A model generated the notes under the pieces. The model was not told the DNA's origin, searched no databases, and saw only the letters and a program-made list of their open reading frames with translations. Source: Bathynomus jamesi (Eukaryota; Arthropoda; Malacostraca; Isopoda; Cirolanidae). From it: 64,000 nucleotides of DNA. Positions within the stretch are counted from its first letter, which is position 1. Every line of letters begins with the position of its first letter. Of this stretch, positions 1 through 11,427 are shown piece after piece. The stretch lies in contig JAJOZX010001731.1 in the NCBI GenBank assembly GCA_023014485.1, forward strand, positions 18,501 through 82,500. Reading direction: 5' to 3'. The translations under genes and the position numbers were made by a program.

Positions 1-165
1 TCTACAAGTCATTTTTGTCGAGTCTCAAGTAAGTTACGAGTCACTGAGAGCAAGTCTCAAGTCAAGTCTCACGTCCTTTTAGCGAGTCTCAAGTCATTTT
101 TAGCGAGTCACAAGTCAAGTGTCAGGTCTTTTTTGACGAGTCGTAAGTCAAGTCTCAAGTCAGCA
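1..165. repeat. Degenerate AAGTC/GAGTCTC minisatellite
   Basis: The first 165 bases are an imperfect tandem array built from a roughly 12-base unit resembling AAGTCTCAAGTC, interspersed with short T-rich spacers. It is cut by the window edge, so its full length is unknown. No coding signal. Confidence 0.75.
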
Positions 166-682
166 TAGATAAATAATAGTTTTTTCACATAGTGCTTTAG
201 TACTACTGTATGTTCAAAAAGCTCTGAAACTAAATGCCTAACTGTTCAAGTAAATTAAGCCTCGCTTATCACTGTATCTGGCTGAGTCTGCCTCGCCCTC
301 TTACACCTCCACTAGGCTACCACCGTTACACTGTGCTCTCTATCCTCGTCATGAAAGACATGACCAGCCCACGCCTATTTACTGTTAAGAACTTACGTTT
401 ACCAATATCTTTTTCTAAAGATGTGACTTACCCGTGCCAATTTCTTATTCTTCATTTTAATAAGCACTGTTATTTATTTCCATTCAACTGTTCCCTTACT
501 CAAGGGGACCTTACTTATCTTTTCATGATAAACATAATATATCCCTTCCTTTCCTCTCTGAGTACTCCTTAGTTTACCTAATACAAGTCAACAGAAACAC
601 ACACAATATTTTAATATTCATTACCATTTGGTGTTTTTATTGAAAGGAAATACAGTACATACTGAAGGTCATATCCATTACA
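166..682. other. No gene recognised
   Basis: This stretch has one 112-codon open frame (234-572, + strand), but the predicted peptide matches no family I know and its composition gives no coding signal. I see no repeat or terminal structure. It separates the minisatellite from the fold-back mariner. Confidence 0.5.
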
Positions 683-781
683 TACAGGGTGTACATAAAG
701 TCAGGATCTATTTTTGTGAAGCACTTGGAAATTATATGGAATTCAATCATAAAATGATAAAGTGGTAACATTTATTAAATA

Positions 782-1118
782 ATTAAGAGTAGGATTCGAC
801 GTGACGCCCATCAGTATCCCTGCACAGCTCAAATCGTTCCGCAGCATTTCTAAACACATTCTGTAGCATTTGCGGGGTTATGTTATCTGCAGCAGTTCGT
901 ATACGTGTACGTAAGTTTTCAAGACTCGTAATCTTCGTCTGATAGACGTGCGACTCGATAAAGCCCCATGCAAAGAAATCTAAAGGGGTTAAATCTGGTC
1001 ATCTCGCTGGCCAAGGTCTGTTGCTTCCGCGTCCGATCCAGCGATTTGGAAAACGTCCATTTAGATAATCCTGAACAATTTTGGCAAGTGACAAGGAGCA
1101 GCATCATGTTGATAGACG
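782..1118 (-). pseudogene. Mariner transposase C-terminal fragment (left arm)
   Basis: Mirror copy of the fragment at 1143-1478, on the minus strand, with the same C-terminal coding region and its own small indels. A 62-codon open frame at 919-1107 is a frame-shifted reading of this arm. Not functional. Confidence 0.75.
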
Positions 1119-1142
1119 ACTGGGATAGGATTGTTAGTACCG

Positions 1143-1478
1143 TCGTCTATCAACATGATGGTGCTCCTTGTCACTATGCCAAAATTGTTCAGGATTATCT
1201 AAATGGACGTTTTCCAAATCGCTGGATCGGACGCGGAAGCAACAGACCTTGCCGCGAGATCACCAGATTTAACCCCTTTAGATTTCTTTGCATGGGGCTT
1301 TATCAAATCGCACGTCTATCAGACGAAGATTACGAGTCTTGAAAACTTACGTACACGTATACGAACTGCTGCAGATAACATAACCCCGCAAATGCTCCAG
1401 AATGTGTTTAGAAATGCTGCGGAACGATTTGAGCTGTGCAGGGATACTGATGGGCGTCACGTCGAATCCTACTCTTAA
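1143..1478 (+). pseudogene. Mariner transposase C-terminal fragment (right arm)
   Basis: The right arm encodes the second half of a Tc1/mariner DDE transposase. The second catalytic aspartate lies in the motif QHDGAPCH. The third catalytic motif is RSPDLTPLDFFAWG (D rather than E), followed by a typical C-terminal tail ending in HVESYS. The first part (to about 1230) and the rest are in different frames, so at least one frameshift separates the two catalytic motifs. The HTH domains and the first catalytic aspartate are absent. Confidence 0.8.
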
Positions 1479-1874
1479 TTATTTAATAAATGTTACCACT
1501 TTATCATTTTATGATTGAATTCCATATAATTTCCAAGTGCTTCACAAAAATAGATCCTGACTTATGTACACCCTGTATATACGAAAATTACATATAATTT
1601 AGGTGATGCAAACAGCAAAAGTATGCATTTATCTATGATTATGTATTTTTTTTATGCAGGAAGGAGAGGCCAAGGGCGAACTCCCTCAAAAACGCCTACC
1701 CCCATAGAAGAAGAAAAGTACCAAAATCAAAGCCCAGGGTTTTCTAGATGCCTAGACACACTGCATTTAAAAGGTTGGAGGTCATAGACAGGGGGAAAGA
1801 TGGATTGAGGAAGATTGTTCCAGAGTTCACCGGTTGAGTAGATGAAAGATTGAAAATATCGATTAACCCTTGCG

Positions 1875-2483
1875 TTAGAGAGTTTGACAGAAAAGGAATG
1901 AGAAACTAGAAAGTCTGGTGCTGCGTGCTAAATTTAAAGGAGGAGGAATACAGTTAGAGAGTTCAGAAGAACAGTGTCCGTTATAATAGCGATAGTAAAG
2001 AGAGAGTGAGGCAACATTGCGACGAATAGAGAGAGATTGAAGATAGTCAGTAAGAGGCGGGGAATTGATGAGATGAAAAGCATTTGATTCCTCCCAGTCA
2101 AGTACGGCTGTGTGGATTGAGCCACCCCATACATGAGACGCATAATCTATACAGGGGCGGACAAGACCCCTGTACAGAAAGAGCAACTAAGCAGGGGTGA
2201 AGAAACTGCGGATGCGGTACAGCACACTTAACTTCTTAGAAGCTGTTTTGGAAAGAGAGTATATGTGATTTTTCCAGGAAAGATCACGATGAAAGGAAAA
2301 GCCAAGAATGTTAAGAGAAGAGGAAGGATTGAGTTTTGTGTTGTTGAAGGTAAGGGGATAGTCGTGTGGAAGATTGTGACGAGTAGACAGATGGAGGAAC
2401 TGAGTTTTTGAGGCATTAAAAGCCACAACGTTTTCTCTGTCCCAGTCAGATATAGCAGAAAGATCAGAGGTCAGTTGTTCCAT
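1875..2483 (-). pseudogene. LINE reverse transcriptase C-terminal region
   Basis: Two consecutive frames (2483-2187, then 2186-1875) encode the part after the polymerase active site. The block FNASKTQFLHLS and the thumb block RGLVRPCIDYASHVWGG are recognisable, followed by LINSPPLTDYLQSLSIRRN. They match the homologous frames of the copy at 63164-63645 closely. A frameshift near 2186 breaks the protein. Confidence 0.8.
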
Positions 2484-3263
2484 AAGCGTCCTACACGAAT
2501 CATGGAGTAACTATTGAGAGGGATGCTTTGGGAAGTGGATGAAGAAGTGAAGAGTGGAATCATCGGCATAGAAATGAATAGGAGAGGAAGTGCGAATTAA
2601 AAGATCATTAATAAATAAAAAGAAAAGAGTGGGTGACAGTCTAGAACCCTGAAGAACACCACTGTTGAGAGCTTTAGAAGAACAGTAACCATCTACAACC
2701 GCAGTTATAGATTGACCAGAAAGAAAATTAAAGATGAAGAAAACAGAAAGAAGGAGAGAAACCGAAGTACGGCAGTTTCGAAATTAAAGATTTGTGCCAG
2801 ACTCTCACAAAAGCTTTTGATATGTCTTTCGCAATAGCAAAAGTTTCACCAAAATCCCGAAAGGCGGATGACCAAGAGTCAGAGAGATATGCAAGAATAT
2901 CGCTTGTCGAGCGTACCTTGCGAAACCCATCTGACGATCTGAAAGAAGATTGTGAGAAGAGAGTTGTTTACGAATCTTCCTATTTAAGGATAGATTTAAA
3001 AACTTTAAAAAGGCAAGAAATCAAAGCAACTGAACGATAGTTGGAAGGTTGAGAATAGTCACCTTTCTTTAGGACAGTCTGGATGAAAGCGAACTTCCAG
3101 CAGGAAGGAAAAGTACCAGAAGTGAGAGAAAGACGAAAGAGTTTGCATAGGTGTCAGCATGGAACAACAACAGGATGAACACCATCAGGACCGTACGCCT
3201 TCATAGAATTGAGACCAGATAGGACAGAAAAAATATCTTTGGAAGAGATTCTAATTTCAGACA

Positions 3264-3623
3264 TTATAAAGTCAGAGAAAGGAGGAGATGGAGGAACAAC
3301 ACCGGAATCATCCATAGTTGAGTTGGAAGCGAAGGTTTGGGCGAAGCGTTCAGCTTTATCAAGAGATGAGACGGCAAGTGAACCATCTGAATGAAAAGCG
3401 GAGGGAAAGAAGAGGAAGTAAAGTTGTTGAAGAGGTTCTTATCTAGATGCAAGAAAGAGCGAGAAGAATTAGAATTGGATAGGTTTTCACATTTTTGTCG
3501 GATAAAGGAATTTTTGGCGAGTGGGAGAACAGATTTTGTACGATTCTGTGCAGTAATATAAGCTGAGTGAGGGTCAGGAATTAGATGGCAACGGTACCTT
3601 CTGAAAGACTCCTCAAGTAACAA
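3264..3623 (-). pseudogene. LINE endonuclease-RT linker fragment
   Basis: A 119-codon minus-strand frame encodes the region between endonuclease and RT of the same LINE, with blocks such as NSFIRQKCENLSNSNSSR. It is the upstream end of the truncated copy. Downstream frames for RT blocks 1-5 are too broken to delimit. Confidence 0.65.
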
Positions 3624-3702
3624 GTAAAGTTAAACCAAGGTTTTTTTGCATTAGTAGTAGGAATAGAATATGGAATGTACGCCTCCATGCCCGAGAGAAT
3701 GT

Positions 3703-3800
3703 GTACATCCGATGTAATACACACAGCCAACCTCATTATCCGGGCTATTCTTTATTAGGCGTGATAATGCGGTTGGCTGTGTGTATTCGATCGGATGTAC
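3703..3800. repeat. Inverted repeat at the 5' edge of a Penelope fragment
   Basis: Arms 3703-3740 and 3761-3800 are inverted copies with two or three mismatches around a 20-base loop. The right arm is the start of the Penelope GIY-YIG coding region; the left arm is its reverse complement. This is a fold-back of the truncated 5' end. Confidence 0.8.
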
Positions 3801-4112
3801 AGAATGTAACTCAGTACGTATATATACTGTAGGTCAAACGGAAAAACGTTAGATATCAGGGTAAAACAGTATAAATATGCGTGTAGAACAGTAACTTATT
3901 CTAATGCATTGTCTAACCATATGTACAGATGTAACCATAGTATCAAGTGGGATAATTCTAAAGCGCTTGTTAAAAACACAGATATAATTGAAAGGAATAT
4001 TCTAGAATGTGCATTTATCCATTTTAAAAATAATTTCAATAACACTGCGGGAATGTATAAAATTGACAATATCCTGTTAAAAAACCTTTTCCCTTTAATC
4101 AACTCTTGTTAA
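3780..4112 (+). pseudogene. Penelope GIY-YIG endonuclease domain, frameshifted
   Basis: The reading begins VYSIGCTECNSV and continues to a GQTEKR block, the GIY-YIG core of Penelope elements (the second half of the motif is usually YIGET/YVGQT). One frameshift and a stop occur near 3849. The next frame reads SNALSNHMYRCNHSIKWDN, the classic helix with SNA..NH...NHS.DW, and ends PLINSC-stop at 4112. The domain is the enzyme's nicking endonuclease; this copy is dead. Confidence 0.8.
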
Positions 4113-4265
4113 TCATGTGCTAATCTTTTTATTTTTCTGTCCCGTTGTACATACAGTATGTATGTATTTTCGTCATCTCGCCTTCTCCTTCATTCCCTGA
4201 CGAGGTTTACTTCTGAATACGCGAAACCCTTTGGAATCATTTTTCTTTTTCCCCGTGGGTTTGCA

Positions 4266-4266
<1 letters not shown>

Positions 4267-4314
<48 letters not shown>
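4267..4314. repeat. (TA)n microsatellite
   Basis: About 24 pure TA repeats directly after the Penelope 3' region. Confidence 0.95.
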
Positions 4315-4318
<4 letters not shown>

Positions 4319-4320
4319 AC

Positions 4321-5230
4321 ATGTGGAATATGATAAGGGAATTGATTACTTAATCAAAGGCTAATTTAGCCTATAAATAAATTGTTCATGGAAAACAATC
4401 ACGTGAATGCCACAATGGCGGTTTCTCTTTTCGTTTGTGGAAAGACGATTTTATAAATTCTTAAGTACATGAATTTAAAAACATATGCATCTTAAATACC
4501 AATGTGATTTATAAATAAAAACATGAATTCAATTGTCTATTTAATTCTGAATAATTTCGGATAAGGAGTACCATGTGCAGGTAGCTCAAACTAGAGAAAA
4601 AGGAATGTCTAAAAAAATTGTAATTGCCTCACATTCGTGAAACAAAAGCAGAGCCATAAGAATTTGACTCTGGGCAGGAGACGTTTAAAAAATGAGACGC
4701 CAAACATAAATTTTACTTTTGTATAAATGGGAAAAATCCGTTAGAGTTAAATTGTTACATTATTAAGAAGTTTAATGGCATGTTAAAATTACACCTTCTG
4801 AAAGGTTGATCATTTGTAAAAATAGGATGAATCAATTTAAGAGAATCTTATTTGGGTATAAAATTAAATCGTGCGCCTGACAGGGCGGGGCGTGAATACA
4901 ATACGTCGAGAAAAGGAATTAAATATCGTATAAAAATTAAATCGGATTGAGGAAATAAACGAGAATAACCCTCATGCAAATATAATCTTTACATCCTACC
5001 GAATAACGTGTCATAACTTTCGTGATAGGTAGAGACGGGATTGATGCAATTATAGGAAGAAAAAAAAATCTCCTTTATAATTAAAGGCAAAACATAGTTA
5101 ACGGCGGGTAGCAAAATCAGTACATCTCAGGGCTTGTTGAACGAATGTTTTCGACAAAATCTGTGTTAAGATTTAAATGAGAAAATTAAATTTAGCTCTC
5201 CTTTTAAGAACAAAAAACGGATTCTTAGTG
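4321..5230. other. No gene recognised
   Basis: AT-rich sequence with no coding frame, terminal repeats or tandem structure that I can recognise. Confidence 0.5.
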
Positions 5231-5253
5231 GAAATTTGTTCCACGCTCTAGAT

Positions 5254-5463
5254 CAGTGTTGCACAAACTTTTTTGATGTGAGGGCCAAGCGAAGAAAATA
5301 ACTAAATGTATTAGCCTACTTACTTTCCATCTCCCTTCACAGAAAACGTTTTCAAAAGTACTTTTATATTCTAACTTTTCATTGAATTGAAAAGACCCGT
5401 GGGGCCACTGAAAAGACCGTGGGGGACACATTTGGCCCGCGGGCCAGGGTTTCTGCATCACTG
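5254..5463. mobile_element. hAT-type MITE with 8-bp target duplication
   Basis: The ends CAGTGTTGCACAAACTT and GTTTCTGCATCACTG are imperfect inverted repeats starting CAGTG, as in hAT elements. The sequence CTCTAGAT flanks it exactly on both sides (5246-5253 and 5464-5471), an 8-bp target duplication. At 210 bp it is non-coding and non-autonomous, and lies inside the mariner remnant, so it is the younger insertion. Confidence 0.9.
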
Positions 5464-5482
5464 CTCTAGATAATGTTCAAGG

Positions 5483-5907
5483 ATAGGGCCTCGTGGAACT
5501 ACAGTAACAAGTGCATCGTATTCTGACATACTTCGGAATGAGTTAAAGCAAGCAATTCGCACAAAACGGAGAGGGAGATTGTCAGAAGGTGTTATTCTGT
5601 TACACGACAATGCGCGCCCTCATACCGCTGCACAGACTAGAAAATGCCTTCAAGAACTTAAATTTGAAGTTCTCGACCACCCAGCCTACAGTCCAGATAT
5701 GGCACCTTCGGATTTTTACCTGTTTGGACCACTAAAAGACGCTTTGAGAGGTCAGCGATTCCAAGGCGATGATGACCTGAAGGAGGCGGTGCATGACTGG
5801 CTACACACACAGCCAAAAACATTCTTTTGTGATGGCATTAGGAAGCTTGTACAGTAGATCGCTGGACTAAGTGTATTGAGAAGCAGGGAGACTACGTTGA
5901 GAAGTGA
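5483..5907 (+). pseudogene. Mariner (DD34D-type) transposase, C-terminal part
   Basis: The frame carries the second catalytic aspartate in LLHDNARPHTA and the third in YSPDMAPSDFYLFGPLK, the classic Mos1/irritans-type mariner signature with a terminal D. It continues through the GIRKL block, a one-base frameshift near 5856, and then KCIEKQGDYVEK before the natural stop at 5905-5907. The first catalytic aspartate and the DNA-binding domain are missing. Confidence 0.85.
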
Positions 5908-5984
5908 TGTGTTTATAATCTATCAGATGTGAAAATAAAATTGTGAAAATAAAAAGTGCGGATACTTATTGAATTACCCTCGTA

Positions 5985-6388
5985 TAATACTGTAGTATAC
6001 ATAGTTAAAATGGTCAATTAACCAGTTAGGATTCAAATGATTCTATAAAAAAAGATTATGCTCCTGGCTAAGAGGTCCAAAAGACCGGGTGGAGGAACCA
6101 ATTATTCTAAAGATAAATTGTAGTATGTATGGGTCCATTCATTTTAATGGTCTTGCGTATTACAGTTACGGCTGTATTCAGTTAAATAACTATCAATTGT
6201 AGATTAAAATTGTCTAACAGTCATATGTAAATTGCTTGTGCATTTTACTAAATTGTCTGATTATTATTAAGTGTCTTCCCTAAACAAATATTCATCGCTG
6301 TCAAAAATTTCATTTTTGCATTGTAAGTTGTTGAATGGTAAAATCTTTGACGAATACATTATTTTTGTAAAAGGCTTTTCAATTATTC
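5985..6388. other. No gene recognised
   Basis: AT-rich spacer between the mariner remnant and the next hAT MITE. No coding frame or repeat structure recognised. Confidence 0.45.
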
Positions 6389-6396
6389 CTTTATTC

Positions 6397-6966
6397 CAGT
6401 GGTCGGGGAACAGGGGTAAATTACCCCAAATGGGGTAAATTTAAAAATTTTGGGGGTAATGCGTGCGGTATGAGAGAACTTCCCTCAGAGCCTCAGTCGT
6501 GTGTATGGTATCATGAAACGAAGAGGTGCTTTTAGTGCTTGACACTTTGTGCTGATATTTTTTTCGTATATTTTTATTTTATTTTGTTACATAAATGTGG
6601 CGTTATTCTAAATTTTAGAATATTACGAATTTACGTCCTGATTTTGATGTTGTTGTATCAAAAATGAAACAGCATCATTTTTCCAAAACCTGAAGTGGAG
6701 ATGTTTTGAATGAAATTCTTCAGTTCTTCAATCCTTTTTACTAATTTTGTTTGTATGCCATTCTTATGCCAGCATATGTGGCTTTTTTTTATTTCTCCAT
6801 AATAATGGATCCAATAAACATTTTTTGAATTTGAATTTTTTTGTATACCATATGCAACAATTTTAAGAGCAATTGGCTTGTTTTTGTTTACTTTGAAGTC
6901 TGGGGGTAATTTCATTTTACTCAAATAGATTTTTGGGTAATACCCAAAAAAGTTCCTCGACTCATG
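6397..6966. mobile_element. hAT-type non-autonomous element, 570 bp
   Basis: The ends CAGTGGTCGGGGAAC and GTTCCTCGACTCATG form an imperfect inverted repeat of hAT type. CTTTATTC flanks it on both sides (6389-6396 and 6967-6974), an 8-bp target duplication. A minus-strand open frame (6658-7038) overruns the right end, so it is probably fortuitous or relict. No transposase motif is visible. Confidence 0.9.
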
Positions 6967-7027
6967 CTTTATTCGGATTGACAGAGAACTAAAATTATAT
7001 AACAGGTTATATAAGGTTATATAACAA

Positions 7028-7085
7028 TATATATACACACGAGTGTGTGTATATATATATATATATATATCTGTATATATATATC
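7028..7085. repeat. TA/CA microsatellite
   Basis: Alternating TA tract with a short CACAC/GTGTG core. The core is symmetric and could fold into a small hairpin. Confidence 0.85.
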
Positions 7086-7149
7086 GCTGTCGTCGTTTCT
7101 AATGAACTTAAATTTAATTTTAAATAAAAACAAAATGATCCACAAAACC

Positions 7150-8560
7150 TGCATTACAGTACTTCATCTGGAAATATTTATTTAAGAGTCAACGTTTCGG
7201 ATCTTGGCCCATTCTCAAGACTAAAATCTTCGTATAAACTGTTACAATTCTTAATACAAATACAGTAGATAAAAAACATAAAATAGTGAAGCTTTAAAAC
7301 CCCCCAAAAAACATTATTTCCTAATATTTACTGTAGTTCGTAATTTTTTTTAATTACAAATAACAAATGAAGGAATAAAAGTTTTGTGAGTATTTAAGTT
7401 TGCTTTCTTTTGCTTTATAATCATTGATTCTAGGACTAAAAAGGTTTGTTTATTATTAGCTGAAGAAAGCATTTATAAAATCTTTATATTGTAGTTCATA
7501 ATTACTGTACATCTACGTGCATGGCTACACGCACCAGATGATTCTAAGTTAGTCAGAGGTGTGTACCTTTCCTATAGCTAACTCTTATATGTGAATCAAT
7601 TTTTATCATACTTTAAGAAGTCTGGACGTACAAGAATGACAAATAAATTCATAAATTAACCCAGACTTCATCAAAAGTGGAACTGAGTCCTTGAGTTTAA
7701 AGAAAGATCCTACAGTTGAAGGATTTGTGAAACAAAAAATAAAATCCTTCCATGGAAAGAATTCGGTTAAAGTTTTTCAAAGACCCTACATTAATCCTTC
7801 ATTAAAGTTCCGAAGTTGGTATCGATAAATAAGTTTCTCCTTCAGGGACAGTAATAATACCAGTTTTTGGACGATAAATTGAATTAAGAGTTTTAGAGAC
7901 AATTGAAACCAGTGTACCTTTTCTGTACACATTAGTAGAAAAGTGATCTGTCTTTAATTTGGTCAGTCTATCTTCACAAGAAGGTCAAGCTGGTAGCCCC
8001 ACTTCTTACACCTCTATACTGATTACTCTCTGCTTATCAATATGAAATTTGAGTTGGCGTATGGTTTTGCCAACGTAGGATGAGTTACCCTCATCACATG
8101 TATATTTATAAATGACTGATGAGCAGAAGCATATTGAAACGGAAAAATTATTGAACATTTCGGCTTTAGTAGAAATGCATCGGAGGTCAGTTTGAGGATA
8201 AATTCTTAAGTATAATGTTTTGTTTTCCTCTGTAGCAAGGAAATCTGAAGAAAACATTTTGTATCATACTTGGGTACGCATAACAGCTTTATTTACTGTA
8301 AGGATATATTTATTATTGAAATACTTCCGATGTCCTTTCGATAAAGAGTAAAGGAAATTTTTTTTATTAGGACTTTTGTCAATAATGCAGTTCATTATGT
8401 CAGATTTTGTAACTCGAGCAAATGCTGGATGCTAGATATAATAAAGTCAGGATTAGGTTTACGGTTTTGAATAAGAAGGTATTCCGTGAACTCGCATTCC
8501 AAAATTCTGATCGTTGATCTCTTTTACTTCTACATTTCATGGTGCAGTTTCTTGATTAAG
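7150..8560 (-). mobile_element. Penelope-like element, 3' fragment 2
   Basis: Minus-strand Penelope remnant. The GIY-YIG core is at 8006-8257, followed (towards lower coordinates) by a broken C-terminus and a 3' region containing the complement of AACGTTTCGGATCTTGGCCC near 7190. No RT motif is readable upstream; the left and right limits are approximate. Confidence 0.65.
8006..8257 (-). pseudogene. Penelope GIY-YIG endonuclease fragment
   Basis: An 83-codon minus-strand frame contains VIYKYTCDEGNSSYVGKT followed by RQLKFHIDKQR. This is the GIY-YIG signature (VYKY...C...YVGKT...R) of Penelope elements. The frame ends early in the domain. A further stretch at about 7830-7975 is in another frame and only weakly interpretable. 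Confidence 0.75.
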
Positions 8561-10892
8561 CGGAAATGTGATGATGTTTATGGTGTTACCTCATTATCAT
8601 TAAAGAAATTTACTAATTAAATAAATGCGTGAAGAAATTAACTGTAAATTGATTTTATAATTAAATGTTATCTTCGGGTAACCTAAAGTATATTGCTCCG
8701 GCACCCGTTACGGATACATATTGTTGGTGGAAAAATCTCTCATCTATTACATAGAGGTAAACAGAGAAAAAGAGTTTAAAATTTGGTCAAAATTTTGAAG
8801 TTCTAGTGATAATAAAGTACGACTCGGTATATTCGATCGGCAGTATTAAGAGTCAGAAAATGCAGGAGCTGGGATTTTGTACCAAGAAAATATTCAAATG
8901 TTCAAAGTAAAATATTTCAGTCCAACATTTAATACCGGAGCAAATTTTGAGCTCACATTCTTCAAGTACATTATGTCGACCAGATAATTAAGGTCTAGGG
9001 TCTATATAATTCATGTTGGTCGTAAAAGAGTTCAAGGTTTGAAAATACCTAAAAATTTTAGATACTGTATTTTAGTCCATTTCTCAGGATGTTTGTATAC
9101 TTACTGTGGGTATTAAAGCTTATAGCTTTCAAATTGCAAATTCATTGAATGTTATTGGATGTAACCTAGTCCTGTTTGTTTTCTCAAGATACAGAGTTGA
9201 TACAATATTTCTTTATCAGTCGTGCTGGTGCTGGATAGGGCCTGAACGGTGAACAAATATTCTAATAATAAATGCATTTTTATTACTGTATAAAAATACA
9301 AATACAGAAGTTACCCGTGCAGTGAAGATTAGACGTTCCTCATTATACTCGCGAGGTACTTGTGGGAAACTGCCCACGAAAATCTTCAGAAGGGTGGTTA
9401 TCGTATCACTTTTATTTTTAAAAACTCTACGGTAAATGGAATGACTATTTCAGTATCTATTTCAGAAAGCAATTTCAGAAAGCAATTTCGGAAAAACTCA
9501 TAAAAGAAAATCTGGTAATTCAATTAAATAAAAGTGGTCCCGTCAGAAATATTCCGAACCAATAAAAAGCATATTGCAGTATATGCACAGTTCTTATTAA
9601 AATTGTCGCAAATTATTTTATTTTACGTTCTTTTAATTATATATTATTGTAATATTGTAAATTGTAATATTTTAATATTTATTTTCATCAATAAAGGGAA
9701 AATGAACACGTTTTCCGATAAAAATTTTAATTCTCAACCGATTTGCATGAAATTTTCACTGTTTTTCCAAAGTTTCAAGGGGAGTAATTTGTTTATAATT
9801 CGACTAGAATTATTCTAGAAACATTATTGTCATTAGGAATTTCCTTTTTTCAGAAATTTCTACTCTCCCCACCCCACCCTAATTTTTAAGATATATATTG
9901 GAAAGATTGTGCGCCCATTCTTATTTAGGTACATTACAAACTCACTGTAAAACTCTTTCCGATATGTTATTTTAAGTTGATTAATATTAGTTTGAACTTA
10001 AAAATTCGAAAAAATTTTGACCCGCGTCCATGTTATATACCATAACATTTTTCCCCTGCTATGATTTGTTTTGATATTTTAATGCTGGAAGTGTCCATCA
10101 ATGTGACATATATTCTGTAAGTTTAAAGAAAATCGTTTGTCTCTTTATTTTTTATAACCATCTGAATAATGTGCTATTTTTAGGATTTTGATTTTGAGAA
10201 AATTGGAGATGAAAGTTCAATTGTCTGGAAAAGTTTTTCACCGATTAGATTTTGCTCAAAACTTGTATGCAATAAGCCGATTATGCGTAACAGTTTTCGA
10301 TCAAGTCAGTCTCAAAAAAGTCGTACGAACAGAATTTTTTATGACTATTTGAATTGAATTTACCAAAAGTTTGGAATTTCGTGATTTTTTTAAATAAATT
10401 TAAAATTTTTAACCTCCATAACATTTTTTTATAGGACCGATTCCATTGAAATTTTACAAAAACAATAAATGTTATAGTCGAAAGCGATGCTGTAAGTTTG
10501 AAATAAATCGTATGAAAAGATTTTCATCTATAGGTATTTGAATTTCATGGTTCATAAATAGGGTTCCATACACAAAAATCACACACACGCAGCAACGTCA
10601 GTTAGGTGTTTCCGAACTATTTCGAATAAAATTAACCGAAACATGCATAATTTAAAAAAAAATTTGAACTTTGAAAAATAATGAGGCCAATAAAAGCTAA
10701 AATATCATATCCGTTTATACATTTATCCAAATTTATTTAGCTTTTTGGTATGAATGCGTCAAACACGCCAAATGTTTTTTTTTTAAATCTGTGACTATTT
10801 TTATATTGGAAAATAAAAAAAATCAAGAAAACACAACGACTACGTTTCATCAATTTTAAACAACAAAAGAAGTTCATCTCCCCTTATTATTA

Positions 10893-10933
<41 letters not shown>

Positions 10934-11060
10934 TTACTGAAGAAGCTTCCTTGCTACAACTATGTTTGTATTTAAATAAGTCCCAAGATTTGAAATATAT
11001 TATGTAATATGTTAAAAACTTAAATAAAATAGTTGGTATTTTATTTCCCTATTATAATAA
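8561..11060. other. Unassigned AT-rich region with (ATT)n tract
   Basis: A 2.5 kb stretch with no recognisable gene. Open frames such as 9534-9818 look fortuitous (hydrophobic, low complexity, no homology known to me). A (TTA)n microsatellite lies at 10886-10934. The part from about 9660 to 10600 has repeated phrasing (AAATTTT plus short GC islands), suggestive of an old unidentified repeat, but I cannot support a family. Confidence 0.45.
10886..10934. repeat. (TTA)n microsatellite
   Basis: About 16 units of a TTA/TAT repeat with one interruption near its left end. Confidence 0.95.
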
Positions 11061-11100
11061 TCTATAATAATAAAAGGACGCGCGCGCGCGCGCGCGGCGC

Positions 11101-11137
<37 letters not shown>

Positions 11138-11392
11138 CCAGCCATACGTCCAAAATGGAAGCAGTTACAAACATGAAACTTCACAAACATATTGATTAGG
11201 TCTCGAGGTTGTGCACCTGGGTATTGAATGCCCGGTTAGGTCATCTGTACACCCTTGACGATTGGTTAGGTTAAGGCGTGGTATTTTCGTTAGCTTGGGC
11301 ATTCAACACCCAAGTGCACAACCTCCGGACCTAATCAATATGTGTGTGAAGTTTCATGTTTGTAACTGCTTCCATTTTGGACCTATGGCTGG

Positions 11393-11427
<35 letters not shown>

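Larger units (their letters stand above)
685..1575. mobile_element. Fold-back (palindromic) mariner derivative
   Basis: The whole element is a near-perfect inverted repeat: arms of about 435 bases (685-1119 and 1143-1575) around a spacer of about 23 bases. The outer ends CAGGGTGTACATAA / TTATGTACACCCTG are mariner-type terminal repeats, flanked by TA on both sides (683-684 and 1576-1577), the normal Tc1/mariner target duplication. Both arms carry the same 3' end of a transposase gene reading outward, so there is no N-terminal half. The arms differ at a few sites and by small indels, which argues against a simple duplication artefact. It cannot encode a transposase and would depend on an intact relative. 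Confidence 0.85.
1640..3720 (-). mobile_element. Non-LTR retrotransposon, family 1, copy 1 (5' truncated)
   Basis: Minus-strand LINE covering the linker downstream of the endonuclease, the reverse transcriptase and the 3' untranslated region (about 1640-1870). It shares that 3' region and C-terminus with the copy at 63075-63712. Decay is heavy: many frameshifts and stops, and the catalytic FADD box is no longer readable. The conserved blocks place it in the jockey/CR1 group as found in crustacean genomes; clade assignment is inference. The 5' end stops near 3700, at the Penelope fold-back. Confidence 0.8.
3761..4320 (+). mobile_element. Penelope-like element, 3' fragment 1
   Basis: 5'-truncated Penelope-like retroelement. 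It holds the GIY-YIG endonuclease end of the single ORF plus a 3' untranslated region (4113-4266) that runs into a (TA)n tract. No reverse transcriptase remains. The insertion abuts the truncated 5' end of LINE family 1. Confidence 0.75.
5231..5982 (+). mobile_element. Mariner element, 5' truncated, interrupted by a hAT MITE
   Basis: The right end is a mariner terminal repeat (5953-5982, ending GAATTACCCTCG) followed by TA. Upstream is the C-terminal third of a mariner transposase. The left boundary is approximate because no matching left repeat is present. A 210-bp hAT-type MITE with an 8-bp duplication has inserted at 5254-5463. Confidence 0.75.

Noticed and set aside
234..572. 112-codon open frame
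   Set aside because: No recognisable motif or homology known to me; composition is not coding-like.
685..1575. Sequencing or assembly artefact
   Set aside because: Not fully excluded, but the arms differ at several positions and the TA duplication and terminal repeats are correct for mariner.
4158..4364. Open frame across a (TA)n tract
   Set aside because: YIYI repeats are produced by the microsatellite.
6658..7038. 126-codon minus-strand frame as a gene
   Set aside because: It overruns the right end of a hAT MITE; only part lies within the element and no transposase motif is present.
9534..9818. 94-codon open frame
   Set aside because: Hydrophobic, low complexity and not supported by any motif.
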